In this document: positions 23,743 to 36,475 of the stretch, piece by piece
How the letters are laid out: the number at the start of each line of letters is the position of its first letter
Numbering within the stretch: position 1 is the first letter of the stretch
NCBI RefSeq assembly: GCF_002078875.1
Contig: NC_034415.1
Location: 21,715,225 to 21,779,224 of the forward strand
Origin: Numida meleagris
Taxonomy: Eukaryota > Chordata > Aves > Galliformes > Numididae
DNA length: 64,000 nucleotides
Reading direction: 5' to 3'
Translations under genes and position numbers: made by a program
Notes under the pieces: model-generated
What the model was told of the DNA's origin: nothing
The model's database searches: none
Seen by the model: the letters and a program-made list of their open reading frames with translations, nothing else

Positions 23743-24291
23743 TTAGGATGTGGCCAGGTCTCTGGGCAGGTTGAGCTGTATTGCCTCTCCTCCTGGTGTG
23801 TACTTGGCCACTGGCCCGTTGCCTTCCATGGTGAAGAGTTTGCAAGCCTTCGCATTCTCATGGACCGGTGTGGACTTTTTCGAGGAGATGGGGGAATTTG
23901 TGGGGCTCAGCTGAACAGCAGTGGTATCCTGCACTGTGTGCTCGCTAGTTTCAATTTCAAAGGCAGTGTTGCCAGGTTTGATGAGACCGATGTTGGAACC
24001 TGGTTTGGATTTTCTGGCCCCGTGAGCAGGTGGCCTCCGGCTGCAGATGCAGCAGGCACCGAAGAATGTGAAGGCCACCACCAGCAAGATGGGTCCTATG
24101 ATGATTGGAGGGTTGTTCATGGGGAGGAAGGTCCCAAATGCAAATGCTCCCACTAGAGTGATGTTAATCCCTGCCAGCATGATGCAAAGTCCACACGCAC
24201 AGCAGAGGGCAGGGGAAGGGAGGCCCTGAGGTCGTGTCTTTTTCTGGCTGGGCTTCTGGGTCAAAGAAGCACTGCTCTTTTCACTGAACAT
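23743..24291 (-). CDS. TMEM275: Small two-pass transmembrane protein, probable TMEM275
   Basis: Intact 182-codon frame from ATG at 24289-24291 to TAA at 23743-23745. The frame stays open 45 bases further upstream, but only a GTG lies there, so the ATG opening MFSEKSS is chosen. Residues 1-27 are basic. Two hydrophobic segments follow: about 28-55 (CCACGLCIMLAGINITLVGA) and about 62-83 (IIIGPILLVVAFTFFGACC), joined by a short loop with NNPP. Cysteine clusters (C30, C31, C33, C36 and C80, C81, C83) could be palmitoylated. A hydrophilic tail of about 100 residues contains FEIETSEHTVQDTTAVQLSP. A coding frame is strongly supported by its length and composition in otherwise non-coding DNA. The name TMEM275 rests on remembered family character and on synteny (next to MKNK1 in human 1p33, similar size). 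Molecular function is unknown to me. Confidence 0.85.
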   Translation of the reverse strand: MFSEKSSASLTQKPSQKKTRPQGLPSPALCCACGLCIMLAGINITLVGAFAFGTFLPMNNPPIIIGPILLVVAFTFFGACCICSRRPPAHGARKSKPGSNIGLIKPGNTAFEIETSEHTVQDTTAVQLSPTNSPISSKKSTPVHENAKACKLFTMEGNGPVAKYTPGGEAIQLNLPRDLATS

Positions 24292-24382
24292 GTTGAGGTG
24301 AGTCTTGGAGGTCACTTCAGTCCTCACAGGGCGCACACAGTGCTGAGAAGGCTATCTCTGGTCTTCTGCTCCCTTGAAATCA
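24292..24382 (-). other. TMEM275: TMEM275 5' UTR part of coding exon, with splice acceptor
   Basis: On the minus strand a pyrimidine-rich run ending CTTTTCTTCTTCTGTAG precedes position 24382, with AG at 24383-24384. This is a strong acceptor 91 bases before the ATG. It implies at least one upstream non-coding exon. Confidence 0.55.
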
Positions 24383-25617
24383 CTACAGAAGAAGAAAAGC
24401 ACATGCAGCTGTTACAGCAAGAAAACAAAGGCAACTTTCCACCGCCACTGGAAGTGACCAGCACCTTCTCCATGTTTGCTGGTACCGACAACAAAGTACA
24501 AATCCAAGCCTGCTCCCAAATCTGGGCTCTCCCTGGCCCAATGGCCTTAGCCATCCAGGTGGATGAAGCCCACCTGAATCCAGGCACATGATGGCCCAGA
24601 GCTAAGACTTGGGCTCTGCCTCACAGTGTTCATCATCACCCAGGCAACATCTGTCCAAAATAGCAGACCCCAGTACTGCTATGAACAGCCCTAACTACAG
24701 CGTGAATGCAATATATTTGTGGAGGATAAGGGTACTAAGTTATAACACAGAGTGGGACTGCTTGCTCCATTACTCAGTTGTCTTGTAGTTGAAGCTAGTC
24801 ATCCAGGCCAACCTTCTAGCCAGTGGAGACTAAAAGGCACCAGAAGGTGATCCAGGACATGCCAAATTGTCCAGAATAGGCAGGTTGAGTCAACTACAAA
24901 GAGAATCTGAGCAGTTAATGGTTAAATGCATAGCAAGACAAACTCTATCCATAGTCACAGAAGACAGTGATGAGGTGGAAAAATGTATCTGAGTCCCTAG
25001 AGCATTTGTGGGGGCTTTGCCTGCTAGACTGCTCTTTCTACCATGCATCACACCATGTTGGGTGTGATCGTAGAAGATCATGTAGAAAGGGCCAGGAAGC
25101 CTGTCTGCTTCAGCAAGTGTAAAGCCAAACTAATGCAATTTCCCTGCACCACCAGCTCCTGGATGCAGGGTCATTGCAAATGAGAAAATTAAGTTAGAAG
25201 AGGGTCCATGTGAGAATCTACCCTTTCCTAGGACCAAAGGCAGGAATACATATCCTTCACTGACAAAAGCAGCTTGTCCACAGAAGAGGTCATTGGATGT
25301 GATGGGAGCTGGCTTTGAGTTCACTGAACTTTGCTAGGAAGCCAAATTTTCAGAAACCAAATTGCCAGCAGTTTTCTGGTGATGCCTTTGATTTTACAAG
25401 CAGGAGAACAATTCTCATCCCAGCCTGACTGGGAACAACAACAGTCTGCTCTCTCATACTTCCCTGCCTGGCTCCCTAGCTTCTTTCTTCCTCTGCTGTC
25501 AAATCACATTCATAAAAGACTACAGGGAGAAAACTGATACCACACAGGTTTCTAATGCAAGAGCCAAAATCACTGCTGTGTTACTAATGCTCTGCAGCCA
25601 CTACATTAAAAAAAGAA

Positions 25618-25618
<1 letters not shown>

Positions 25619-25651
<33 letters not shown>
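25619..25651. repeat. (CA)n microsatellite
   Basis: 16 uninterrupted CA units. Confidence 0.97.
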
Positions 25652-25652
<1 letters not shown>

Positions 25653-26753
25653 AACAACAGAAAAATGACTAAGGAAATAGAAATCCTTACCCGTCAACAC
25701 ACCAGTGAGATCAGCCAGCCATTTCCAACGCGTTTCCCAGGGTATTACATTTTCCCACACCTCCAGCTGCTGTCTCCAGTGTCATCTCTCATTGCCCCTG
25801 CGCAGGCTTTTGTTTCGAGCTGAATAGAAGTGCAGCAGTGAACTTTCGGTGAAGTTCCTGCTCAGTGAGACATCACCTGGAGCTGACAGGGCGGTTCCTC
25901 CTGGTCTGGGGAAGAGTCTGCAGGCAAAAGTGTTTCAGAAGTGAGGACGTGCAAGAGGGGAAAGGCATTTTCTCCATCAGACAGGTTAACAACATACGTG
26001 TTTCTCCAGCAGAGTCCTCTTATTCTGCTTGGGAACCTCAGCACGCTGCTGTGAGCTGGAGCCCTGCTTTTCACCAGCAAGGCAGCTCCTGGTTAAGCAT
26101 CCACACACTCTAAATCACATCACAGACTCCCTCCACGGGGCTTGCTCCCTCCTGGCTCCTCAGCCCTCACTTGCTTCCACCTCATGAGAATATCCCTGCT
26201 CCCAGGAGAGCTATCTGGGCTCTAAAGGGATGGGTAAAAAGAATCACACAGCAGCTGTCACTGTAGCTACATCAAAGGGACCGTGCTGGTTTCCGGCTGC
26301 TTTCAAGGCTGCAACGATAGCAACCAGCAGAGCCCTGGCAGCTTGGTTCCTCTGCCTGGCAATGCGTGTTGGGGGCTGCGGCTGAATCCTGTCACCTTCT
26401 AGAGCTCAGGGTGATATTACAGTAAGAGAGGGTCCTCCCCCCATCCCCTCTGCAGTCACAAGAACCCACTGATGGGGGTCTGCCCCCACTGTTATTTTCC
26501 AGAGGAAATCTGGCAGCTTTTACCTTCCTGCTTCCACTTCAGCCAAATCAACCAGTTCCAAAATAACCAGCTTGCTTTCCATCACCGTCCGAAATGACTA
26601 ACTTCTTTTCCTTTAGGAAAAGTTCTTTTGGGGCTGTGTGAAACACGTTCTTTCCTTATCACTTAGAAACTGGGTTTCTACTCCAAACAACATCTCAGCT
26701 TGAAATGCATTAGTGTCAAGCATTGCTACCAGGAAGAGGAAAATAGAAAAAGG

Positions 26754-26774
26754 AAAAAAGAAAAAAAAAAAAAA
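26754..26774. repeat. A-rich run
   Basis: AAAAAAGAAAAAAAAAAAAA-type low complexity. Confidence 0.85.
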
Positions 26775-27039
26775 GCTGCATAACCAAGCTAGAAATCCAG
26801 AGAATAGAGCGAGTCCTTGTAGGGGAATATTCATCCCTCCCTATATTCTCATGGGGCCAAACAGAGGGTTTTATTCATAGCTCTGCATGTTCCTGGAGCT
26901 CTGAGGACATTCTGACATACCCAGGCAGTGTTTTATGGCTATCGTTTAAAGCCACGCCAGCAGCATGCACAGTTCCCTCTTGGTTGTAGCAAAGGGGATG
27001 GAGCTGTCATCCTTCCACCACAGCAGAACAGGCTCCAAA

Positions 27040-27800
27040 TGAGTCCGCTTTCCCGAGGGGCAGCGAAAGAGCGGCTGCGAGCAGCACGCAGAAATCGCAG
27101 TCAGACAGCTCTAGCCATCCTCTGCGCACATACAGACTCACGAACACACGCAGGAGAAGCCTTCAGGGGAAGCGAGAGACTTTTCCCTGGACAAAGTGCT
27201 TGGGAAAGCCCCTTGCGGGGCCACGGGGAGCCGCGGTGTTTGGGAGAGGGGACTTTACCTGTAGGCGCCCCGGGGGTCTCCTTCAGCCCTCAGACAGCAG
27301 CGCCAAAGCCACGGCGGGTCCCGACCGGGCCGGGCTGGAGGCAGCAGGCTCTCCCATGCCGCCTTCCCTCTCCTCCTCCCCGAGCTCGGGAAACTTTGCT
27401 GGGTGAGAGCTCAGCGGGCGCCGTGCGAGCCCGGCCGCATCTCCCCGCTTCCCTCCGTCCGCCGGGCTGATGCTCTCCTTCTTGGGCAGGAGGGGGCTCA
27501 GCCGCAGCTCCACATCCTCGCTGCCTCCCCTTCCTCCCCAGCCCCGCCCGCTGTCCGGCAGCCTCTCCGCCTCTCCCCCTGCCTCCTTTTTATTCTCCCT
27601 TTCCAACTCGAAGGCTGCAGCCTCCGCCCCTTCAGCCGCCGGAGGTACCCGAAGCAGAACAGTCCCTTTTCCCCAGCAGCGGAAGGCTGCACCCCGCTAG
27701 AGGCAGCCCCGAGCCCCGGTGCAAGGCTCACAGCTGCCCTACAGGGATTTGGGAACAGCTGTGTTCCCGGCTCGCAGCGCAGGGGGCACTTAAATGATAA
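27040..27800. promoter_or_regulatory. CpG island, candidate TMEM275 promoter/first exon
   Basis: The only clearly CpG-dense, GC-rich stretch in the window (for example around 27220-27460). Open frames on both strands here are a composition effect and match no family I know. On the minus strand CTACAG|GTAAAGT gives a good donor at 27257-27258, so a non-coding exon ending at 27259 could splice to the acceptor at 24383-24384. Direction of transcription is inferred only. Confidence 0.7.
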
Positions 27801-28980
27801 AGGCTGGAAGCGCGCTTTGCGAATGGAACAAACCGCTGATGTCAGGTGCTGAGCATCCTGGAGGGGCAACTCCTGGCTGGGGGGAAGGCAGGAGGGTGCT
27901 GAGCCTCCAAGAGATGGGAATGCTCAGAGTGTAAGAGCTGGTGAATTCAAAGAGCATCTTCAGATGCAAAACTAACACGGCTATCAGACCTTGCCTCCAC
28001 CCAAAGGTACTGCTGGCATCTCTCTACAAATATGCTAGACCCTGTTGCAAGCACAGCCAGTCTTGGCTCCTACATTAAGAAACTAGCCAGGCTGCAGAGC
28101 TAGTGCCCACAAAACGAAGGCAGGCTGTGAGCTGTGAGCTGCACAGAGCATAGGTCGTCCCTCCTCAGCTGTGCAGATGCTCACATTCCCTCATCTGTAC
28201 CCACACTGTTGTAAGCAGCCTGGATGCTATCAGCAGCAACTCGACAAAGGCTCTTCTTCAGCTTATTGCAGAAAAATCCTACCCGAATCAAACATGATTC
28301 ATTCTCTCCTTTTTAAAATGATTGCTTTCATGCTCTCTCTCTCAAGAGAAGGAGGAAAGATAGCACAGAGATGCAGAAAAACAAAGGTCAAAGGAGAAAT
28401 TGCTGAAGAGGAACAAACACACACTTCTCTCTGTTATCCAGGCACTACTCCAGCCTGCACATTCCTAACAAAGCAGCATCTTCTGTTGCATCCCACCTCA
28501 CAGGTTGGCCTTGAAACTGAGGCAAAAAAAAAACCAAGCTTTGCAGGAAGCTGGGCTCAACCCTTCCCAGGACAGCTCTGCCTTCTCCCTGCCTGGCACA
28601 GTGCTGTCAGTGCACTGTGGGGCTTGGGTGAGGGCAGGGGGGTACCAGGAGACCAGCGCTGGTCAGACACCTTGCGCAGCCTTCTTGCATGAAATAACAG
28701 GGAAATCTCATTCCAGAGATGCAGTATCTCTTGCAGGCATTCCCTGGCCCTGCAGGGTGAGCTTCAAAATGGCTCAGCGTACTCAATCCCAGCAGAAAAG
28801 TGATGGAAGAGGACGCCGCTGCTTGGGCTTTGCTTGGCACAACTCAGAGAGTCCTTCCTGCAGCAGAGCTGTCGTCGAGTGCTCGCTGACTTTTGCTAGG
28901 TAAAAACTGGAGTGCTGAACTCCTGGCACAGCCCCACAGAGCCCTATGGGAATGGTCCCATAAGCCATACCCATTCAAGA

Positions 28981-29400
28981 GAGGCTGTCAGACAGAATGA
29001 GCCTGCCGGGGTCATTGATTCAAGTCCCCTGCTATCACATTGTATAACAGCAATCAAAAAGTGCTCAAGCTTCTAATGGGGTCAATTAATACCAAATGAC
29101 CTGTGAGCCATTCCCTAATTGCATGAAGCAGTGATGAAGCAGGCTGCTTCCTTCAGGTTATTGCTGGCTGTTGCATGACTCTCCATCACACTTTCAGCTT
29201 AATGGGCCATAAACCCAATAAAAAGGGGAAGGCTTTGCAGAAATATGACATATATAGGGCTCCACTGAAGAAACAGTTCTGAGTTTCACGTATGTGGCCC
29301 TGACAACCTGGCAGGCTGCATTTGTGTGATTAAAACAACTGCTAATTCAAGAACTAAAATTAAAGCTAGATTTCCCACTGGTATAAATCAGAACAGATCC
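28981..29400. promoter_or_regulatory. Candidate conserved non-coding element
   Basis: Repeat-free: GGGGTCATTGATTCAAGTCC, GGGGTCAATTAATACCAAAT, CTTAATGGGCCATAAACCCA and ATATGACATATATAGGGCTC. Texture only. Confidence 0.35.
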
Positions 29401-30067
29401 ACCACCTCGCAGAGCCCTGGTAGCTCACCAGCATTCATCATTTGCCAGGGGGCTTTGCCAGGCTGATTTTGAACTTACCAGGAGGCAGGAAGCCCTACCA
29501 TGCTCAGCTCCCAGCCCTCTGCAGAATGCAGATCTATATATCTGGAGGAGCTGCTCGTTCTCATTTTCTGCTGAATTCCAGCATTAACTCAAGTCAGAAA
29601 TTTCTGAATGAGAGGCAAAATTTGCCTGCTTGCTTTTTCCCATTGTCATTTCCTGAGTGTGGGTTTACACTAAAATCTGGCTTGAGTGCTCCTCCACTCA
29701 AAAAGACATAAGCAAGGTAGATGTGTGGTCTGGTCCCATCTCACCACGGATTAAGTTTTTGTTGTTTCTGAATAAAAGAGACTTGGCAGCCATGCCCCAT
29801 GCATGGTGTCCCCGAGGACACTCACTGCAGCTCAGCAGGGATAGCTCATACTTTCACTCCGCTCTTCCCATGAGCTTTCTTATCATGCACACCACTGTCT
29901 CCATGACCTAAAGCAGCTGGGCCTGCTGTTCCAGATCTGTTACCAGGTGTTCCCATCCCCACATCAAAGCACTTCAGAGAAAGGGTTTCTTTTGTCTGTG
30001 TGTTACACTGAATAGCGTGGGACCCTCATGCCAAGTTTCTGAATGCTAATGCAATTCAAGTGCTTCA

Positions 30068-30145
30068 TGATGGGCTCCAGAGAAGTGGCTTCAAATCCCA
30101 GCTCTGCAACAGACTCCCTGTCTGGGAGCCTTTACCCCTTCAGAC
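30068..30145 (+). mobile_element. MIR-like ancient SINE fragment
   Basis: GGGCTCCAGAGAAGTGGCTT followed by CAAATCCCAGCTCTGCAACA resembles the MIR segment around TTCGAATCCCGGCTCTGCCA. It is short and diverged; a chance match cannot be excluded. Confidence 0.4.
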
Positions 30146-30168
30146 AAACAAACAAACAAAAAGCTTTA

Positions 30169-30302
30169 TAGAATCATGGAATCATTAGGGCTGGAAAAGA
30201 CCTCTACGATTCAGACCAACCATCCACCTACCACTAATATTGCCCTCTAACCCATGACCCAAAGTACCACATCTACAACATCTTCCAGATATTCAAACCA
30301 AT
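30169..30302 (-). mobile_element. CR1 LINE fragment, antisense
   Basis: ATAGAATCATGGAATCATTA and GGGCTGGAAAAGACCTCTAC, with the CCACCTACCACTAATATTGC variant also found in the copy at 36.4 kb. These two share a subfamily. Confidence 0.9.
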
Positions 30303-30419
30303 TTCTCGTTCCTAAGAAGACCTCTGGAAATGCTGAGAGCTGAAGAAAATTAGCTGGCAGCATCCTTGTTGGGGAGACATCTGTGCTAGCAACTCTTCTG
30401 TTACACAAACAGTACAGTA

Positions 30420-30620
30420 ATTTTTAATGAAGCTTTCTCAAACAGGAGGAAATTAGCAGGTCACTTATCAGCAAGGGGCAAATATTTGTAATTAGCTTTC
30501 AGAGAGATTATGTCTCCTGTGTTTAATTCTCAAAGGTTCCCACTGGTAAACTAATTAACGAGAAGCTTCATTGGAAGAGCTGGCCTGAAGTTGTATGGCT
30601 TTATTATCCCAGCAGGCAGT
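30420..30620. promoter_or_regulatory. Candidate conserved non-coding element
   Basis: CAAATATTTGTAATTAGCTT, CTGTGTTTAATTCTCAAAGG and GGTAAACTAATTAACGAGAA in a repeat-free stretch. Texture only. Confidence 0.3.
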
Positions 30621-33600
30621 TCGTTCTCCCGTTGCACGTGGCTCTCTCTTCTGGGCAAAGCAGGCCAATGGGGAGTTGATCAGGAAGAGGCAAAAAAGCA
30701 CAGCGTGCCCATCAGCAGCTCTACCTCATGATGTCAAATGTAGTTCATCCGAAACCTCAGCGTGACAGCTGCTTCTTTACAAGAAGTGCTGGTCGAGATT
30801 TTAGTTAAAGGCCTGATGGCAGCTCAGACAGAAATCAGAGTATGCATTATATAATTTATACATTATACATATTTTCTACATTACCTATTACATATGATAT
30901 TTTTTCTTATCTTCCCCTTCTTCTCCAAGAAGAAAACACAAATACACTTAATCTGCATTTGAGCAGCTAGAGAAATCAGCAACCTTGATAGAGCAGGAGT
31001 CATGGAAATGAGGTCCTGATCCAGCAGAGCACTTCAATATATGGGTTTTTTTTGCTTGGAATTTACATTGTTCTACTGGATGCAATGTGACTGCTCACAA
31101 GCCTTGAGGTCGCTGTGGACTTTCTGTGATCAATGCTTTCACCTGATAAAAAAAGCCAGTTACATACCTGAGAATGTCAGGCCCAAACATCACATGAAGA
31201 AGGAACGGTCCTTCCAAAAGCATTATGCTCTTCTGTTGAGACCATGATTTTGAGAATGGGATTTAGATGATCTCACCAATCAGTGGCAGTGAACTGGGTT
31301 TTTGATCTTGAAGAAGACCTGAAATGATGGTTCAATGGCTTTCCTGTTTAAGCTGTTGTGGATATGAAGCCCAAAACCTCTTTGGAACAGATTTAATGTA
31401 ACTCTGTTGGCCAACAAGACAAGACTTAATTTCCTCCTGTTGTATCCACCTGATGGTCAGCTTGCAGCATGCCAGACCACACGAGACACTAATTATCATC
31501 AGCATAAATCACAATACTCCAGCCAGTTTTGATTCCTGGAAAATCTAGCTTTGAGGAATGTCAGACTCAATGTTGTCAGCAGATGGTGTTTCTCTGTGGA
31601 GGAGAGTCATGTCCTTGATCAGACTAACACTACCTAGGGTGCTGATGCCCTTGTTTCTCACCCAACATTTGTAACCCAAGGGCTGAGGCTCTACGCATCT
31701 ACTGTGATGAGTAAGACCTGGAAAAACAGCCAGTGCTGAAAAGTGGTTCATGTCTCTCCAAGGTATTTTACACCTTGGACACAGGTGAGATGTCTTGAAA
31801 GTTCTTCTGCCTTGCAAAATCTGCTGGGTGTCTCATGGTTCAATCTACAGTACAAGAGCAGAAAGCTTTGCGAGTCCTTAACTCCTCAGAGAAGCAAAAT
31901 AAACAAGACTTCTATGAAAATTAAAGGTCAGAACTGGGAGCCCTTACTTGTCCTTACGTGAAACTCTGGAAACCTTTTCAATGCGTGTCCTATTTCCTCA
32001 GCAGCAGGGTGCATAAAAGAAAGCCAGAGAGACTATTTGGATCCTTCTGTGCTTTAGACAGATCCCACACCACTTCATGGAAGAGGTTGCAGTGATTTCA
32101 GTGAACTGTGAACAAGGTCTGTAGGACGCTGCCTTGTGAATGTTTACTCTCTGGTAGAGAGCAGATGTCCGTGGACACCATATGGGATATCAAGTTACAA
32201 CATGGCAAAGCACAGGTCATTAATCACATCTTTAAATGAAGTGATTATAAGGTCATCACGTCAAACATTTCCTAGCATCATTGTGCTTGCACACGTTTTA
32301 TTTTTCATAGAGCTTGGGGAAGCATCTGGTTAAAGCACTTGACTCCGACCCATTAACTCTGCCGCAAGTCACTCTCATAATACATTTAATCTTCTGCCTC
32401 TCAGTTCCTACACCGCCACTCCAATGTCATCATGGAACACAGCAAACAGGATCCCCTCTCCCTAAAAGCATCCACTGTCTGGATGAATTCAGCTCTCAGA
32501 CACAATAGATCCAAAATGCTGTGTTTGTCCATGGCAGACATAGACACGCACATGCCCCACATCAGACCCCATAACTACCCACTTGTCTATAGGGAGCAAC
32601 TGCTTCCCACAGGATGGAGATCAGCTGTATGTGATAAAAGTCTCTTTGCCTTCAAGAGCAAAAGGGGAAAAGATCCCCTGACAGCTACGAACAGTTTTGA
32701 GAAAGCATGGGTAGACAACTGGTAGGGTGGGATGGCTTTTAGGCTTTTAATGGTTTTTAGGTTTAGGAGTCACTGAGATTGCAATTTCCCTTTCCATATC
32801 CCACATGCGGACCACGCGCATATAGGGAAAAGCTGAGCTGACATGCTGCCTTTACCATTGTCAAGACCCTACAAACTCCTACACCCAACAGACTGACTAA
32901 GACCAGGTAAGAAATTAAGCACTGGGTTCCCACCTAATCTTCAGCACCAGGACAATGTGAAATTCCAATCCAATTTCACATCCTTTTTTAACTAAACTTG
33001 TGGAGCTGAGAAATTGAAGCATCATTAGAAGCTGACTTTGGCTTACAGGAGCTCTTTCGTGATGGACCCTCCAGTGACACAAATGGGAGCAGAGCCAGAC
33101 ATCCCTTCTTCATCACCCTGTCCTCATCAGCAGATGTAATCAGAGATGCAAACAATATGACTGAAGAAGAAAAAGACAAACAAATAACAACTGGAAACAG
33201 CTTGTGCTGCTGTTTCTGTGACTGTTTGAAAGCAGTAAGATGGTCTCCTCTAATGACAAGGTTTCCCCTCCATGTTCTCACAGATGCCCATTTATTTCTC
33301 TAAAACAGGAGAGGTGTCTGCAGGGGCACAGGGAGACTGCTCATCAGCTCCTCTGAGCATCTTCCCCAGGGCCTGTCTCCTCCTTACAAGCCCCACATCT
33401 CTGTCTCCAGGCTTTTACTATCAGCTCATCCAGGAGGAAGCTGATCCTTACTTATGCCTGGGTGCAGCAGGGCGGCAGGCATTTGTCTCATTTAACCCCA
33501 TTTAGTAAAGACTGGAGGGAAACGCTCCCCCCATCCCTATCTCACCTGGGAGAAATTTTCTGTCGGCTCCTTTGTGTTTCTGAATGAGTGTGATTTGATG

Positions 33601-36358
33601 CTGGGAGGATTGAAAATGCACTCGTTCTTCCCTTGGAGATTTTCTGCTCGCTGCTGGGGATCGTGCAACACCTACTCATCTCAGTGGGAAATAGTATATA
33701 CCTCACAGAAAGAGCAAGAAGCCAAAGCACTGAATACATGCATTCCTCTTACAGTTCTGTCTGCAACTGGAGCTTATTCCGGATTCAATAGCATGGTTAT
33801 CCCAGCTTCTGGGGAGGCGGATTAAATCAATGATTAATTTAAAGCAATTTATACCTTTTAACCATTCAAGCATGTTTCCCAGGTCTGAGATCAATGCCTG
33901 GAAATCCATGACTATTTCAGATGGAGCCATTTATCCCCTGTCCACAGCACATCCCTGCGATTGAGGAAATAGCTCAGCCCTTGGCTTAGCCCAACTGCTG
34001 TTTTTTGGTGTTTTGGGTCCAGCTTACTCCGTGAAAAGAGGTTGTTGTGACTTAGGAAATGAGATGTGCCCGTCCCTTCCTACATCTGCCTATGTGGCAC
34101 CTTAGGTGTGACACAGCCTCTCTGCACCTTGCTCAGAGCTCTTCTGCAAAATACAGTCAATTCCATTTTGAGCTTCCCCAGCTCATCTGCTTGGCTATAA
34201 ACCCTCCTGCTCTGCACCTTGCTCCAAGCCTCCAGTCAGCTGAATGACCAGAGAATAGAAATACCAGCCAATCACTGAGCTGACAGTGAGACAGTTTTAT
34301 AGGCAACATAAAGTTGTCTCTAATGCTGGAGCAGCTGTGCCTGTGTGGGGAGAGAGCAGCAGAAGAGAGCAGGGCTTGGCTGCAGGAGGAATGGAGTTAA
34401 AAAAGAAAAAATTAATCCAATAAAATTTCCCCGGATAGCATTTGATGAGCTAGTTATATCACAAGAGGCATGTGTGTTAGAAAGCATTAATAAAACCTGC
34501 AGTAAAAGCTGGTAGGATTCAGAGCAAACATTACACGTGGATTTATGAGTCTGGTGCAAAATTTTATACTCCCAATACTGAGGCTTGGTTCTGGAAGACA
34601 GCACCTGGGGTGGGCTGGAAGCTCTCTAAAACGGGCAGGAGGGAAAAGCTGGGGAGGAGGAGCATCTTTTGGGGTGGCAGGGTCTCTATTGGACATCCAG
34701 CTGAAATGAAGGAAAGGAAGTCAATGTAAAAGATGGAGAAAAATAGTCGGCAGCCTCTTAGGGAGCTACTCAAAGAATTGAGTGCCTTGATCTCTTAGAG
34801 AGAGTTCCAGCTAACACATCTTCTGCTTGTCATCATTTGCTTTTTATTTGCTCAGCCTATAATTGGTCAAGCAGGCTGTCCATAAGGTACCATCTCAGTG
34901 CTGGCTATTGTACAGGTACTGCTCTTATCCAGGAGCAGAGAGAAACATATCAACAACAAGGCTGGGTATGCAGCCAGGAAAGCTGCTGATTTCACTGAGA
35001 AAATACTAACCATAAACTGTGCCCCGCTTCTGTCCTGTAACACCTCGAGCTCCTTGCAACAATAAGACATCACAGTGCAATCAGGACATCACGCAGAGCG
35101 AAGATGAAAGGCCAGAGGACTAACACAGCAATGCGGCTCATAGTGGGGACTCAAGTAGGAAGTCAGAAAACCCAACCCATGCAGCGTGCCAGGCTGGAGC
35201 CACAGGTCCCCAGAGCCTCCTGCAGCTACTAAAAGAAACTGGAGTCACTGCAAAACCCACTGAGCAGCAACCAGGCCTGAGAGCAGACAGCTCATGTAAA
35301 AACATGACCCTATCTTGCAAAGGAATGGATTTCTCTGTCTGCTTTAAACACTCAAGGACAGCTACAGTCCCTGAATATAAATAACAAAAGGTATTTGGCT
35401 GTTTAGTTGTCTTATTAGAGGAGGAAAGTGGCAAGATTCATAGCAGAATGGCTTTTGGTTTATGTAGAAAAGGGATCCTCAATGAAGTATCAGCTTCTGA
35501 CACCTGCTGAAGCCTTATCTGCCCTGCACAGCCCCTCAGGACACCCAAAAACCTGAGGGGTCAGACACCTGAGGGTGATTTACCCAGCAGGGAAGCACAT
35601 GAGGATGACTTCAGGTGCAAAATCACCCCAGGCTCCCACTTTCTCCTGTCTTTTTCTTTCTGCAAAACTCACTGTGGTAGGCAGCGCTGCTGCTGGGGAA
35701 GCTGCATTTCAGACCCTTCTCAAGATGCTTTCTGGCTCCTTTTGCTGCTGCTTGGAGCGGAGCCCTGTGGCTCCAGCACTGCAGGTCCTGACTGCCTGCT
35801 GTGTTAATGCATCCAGCCCTACTGCACGAGCACTAACACACGTCTTCTGGGTCCAGCAAGGACAAATGCTGGTTTCAGTATGCCAGAAACAATCTCTGTC
35901 AAACAACACACTGCTCAGCTCACCCACAGGTGAACCCATAGAAAACAAAGGAGTAAAGGGACCACATGGCCCACATGAAAGCCCTTAACCACACTCTTGT
36001 AATGTTCCCATAGGAAGATGCAGTCCCCAGAGCCCAGTGCTCTGCAGATGCAGGAGAAAGTTTGTCTGTCCACATGTGATTTTCACTGAAATGAGACAAT
36101 TTTGTGGCCAGCAGTTCCCAGCAGCTCCAGGCAATCCTTTGATGGCAGGTACAGGAAGGCCACAGGTTTACAACCTGCTCTGGCATGAAACAAGACCATT
36201 TACCCCAGAACAGCATCCAGTTTGCTTTATCCCTCACAGGACTCCTTCCTTCACTTCACCACCCTTCTGGGTCTTCCAGGCTGCAGGAGCAGGGCAAGGC
36301 TGCCTGGAAAACATGCCACTAGGGTGCAGAAGGCTTCATGATGGTTTTTTTGGTGAAG
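30621..36358. other. Gene-free stretch
   Basis: No recognised gene or repeat. A small hairpin (CCCCTCAGG/CCTGAGGGG, 35532-35560) and homeodomain-like words near 33800-33860 are the only visible structure. Confidence 0.45.
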
Positions 36359-36475
36359 ATCATAGAACTGTAGAATCATTAAGGTTGGAAAAGACCTCTA
36401 AGATGATCCAGTCCAGCCATCCGCCTACCACCAATATTGCCCACTAACCATGTAACTAAGTACTGCATCTAAAGA
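36359..36475 (-). mobile_element. CR1 LINE fragment, antisense
   Basis: ATAGAACTGTAGAATCATTA, AGGTTGGAAAAGACCTCTAA and CGCCTACCACCAATATTGCC. Same subfamily as the copy at 30.2 kb. Confidence 0.92.

Larger units (their letters stand above)
24383..27039. other. Probable TMEM275 intron or upstream region
   Basis: No recognised coding exon. Contains a CA microsatellite and an A-rich run. It would be an intron if the CpG island donor splices to 24382. Confidence 0.4.

Noticed and set aside
23860..24156. Plus-strand frame opposite TMEM275
   Set aside because: Shadow of the TMEM275 coding sequence on the other strand.
26928..27470. 180-codon plus-strand frame across the CpG island
   Set aside because: Arg/Pro/Gly-rich translation typical of GC-rich promoter DNA; other frames and the opposite strand are equally open.
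31545..31817. 90-codon minus-strand frame with CPRC-like cysteines, possible retrogene
   Set aside because: I could not match it or its flanks to any family; no second exon or repeat boundaries seen.
35532..35560. Hairpin CCCCTCAGG/CCTGAGGGG
   Set aside because: Nine-base arms are expected by chance several times in 64 kb and nothing else supports function.
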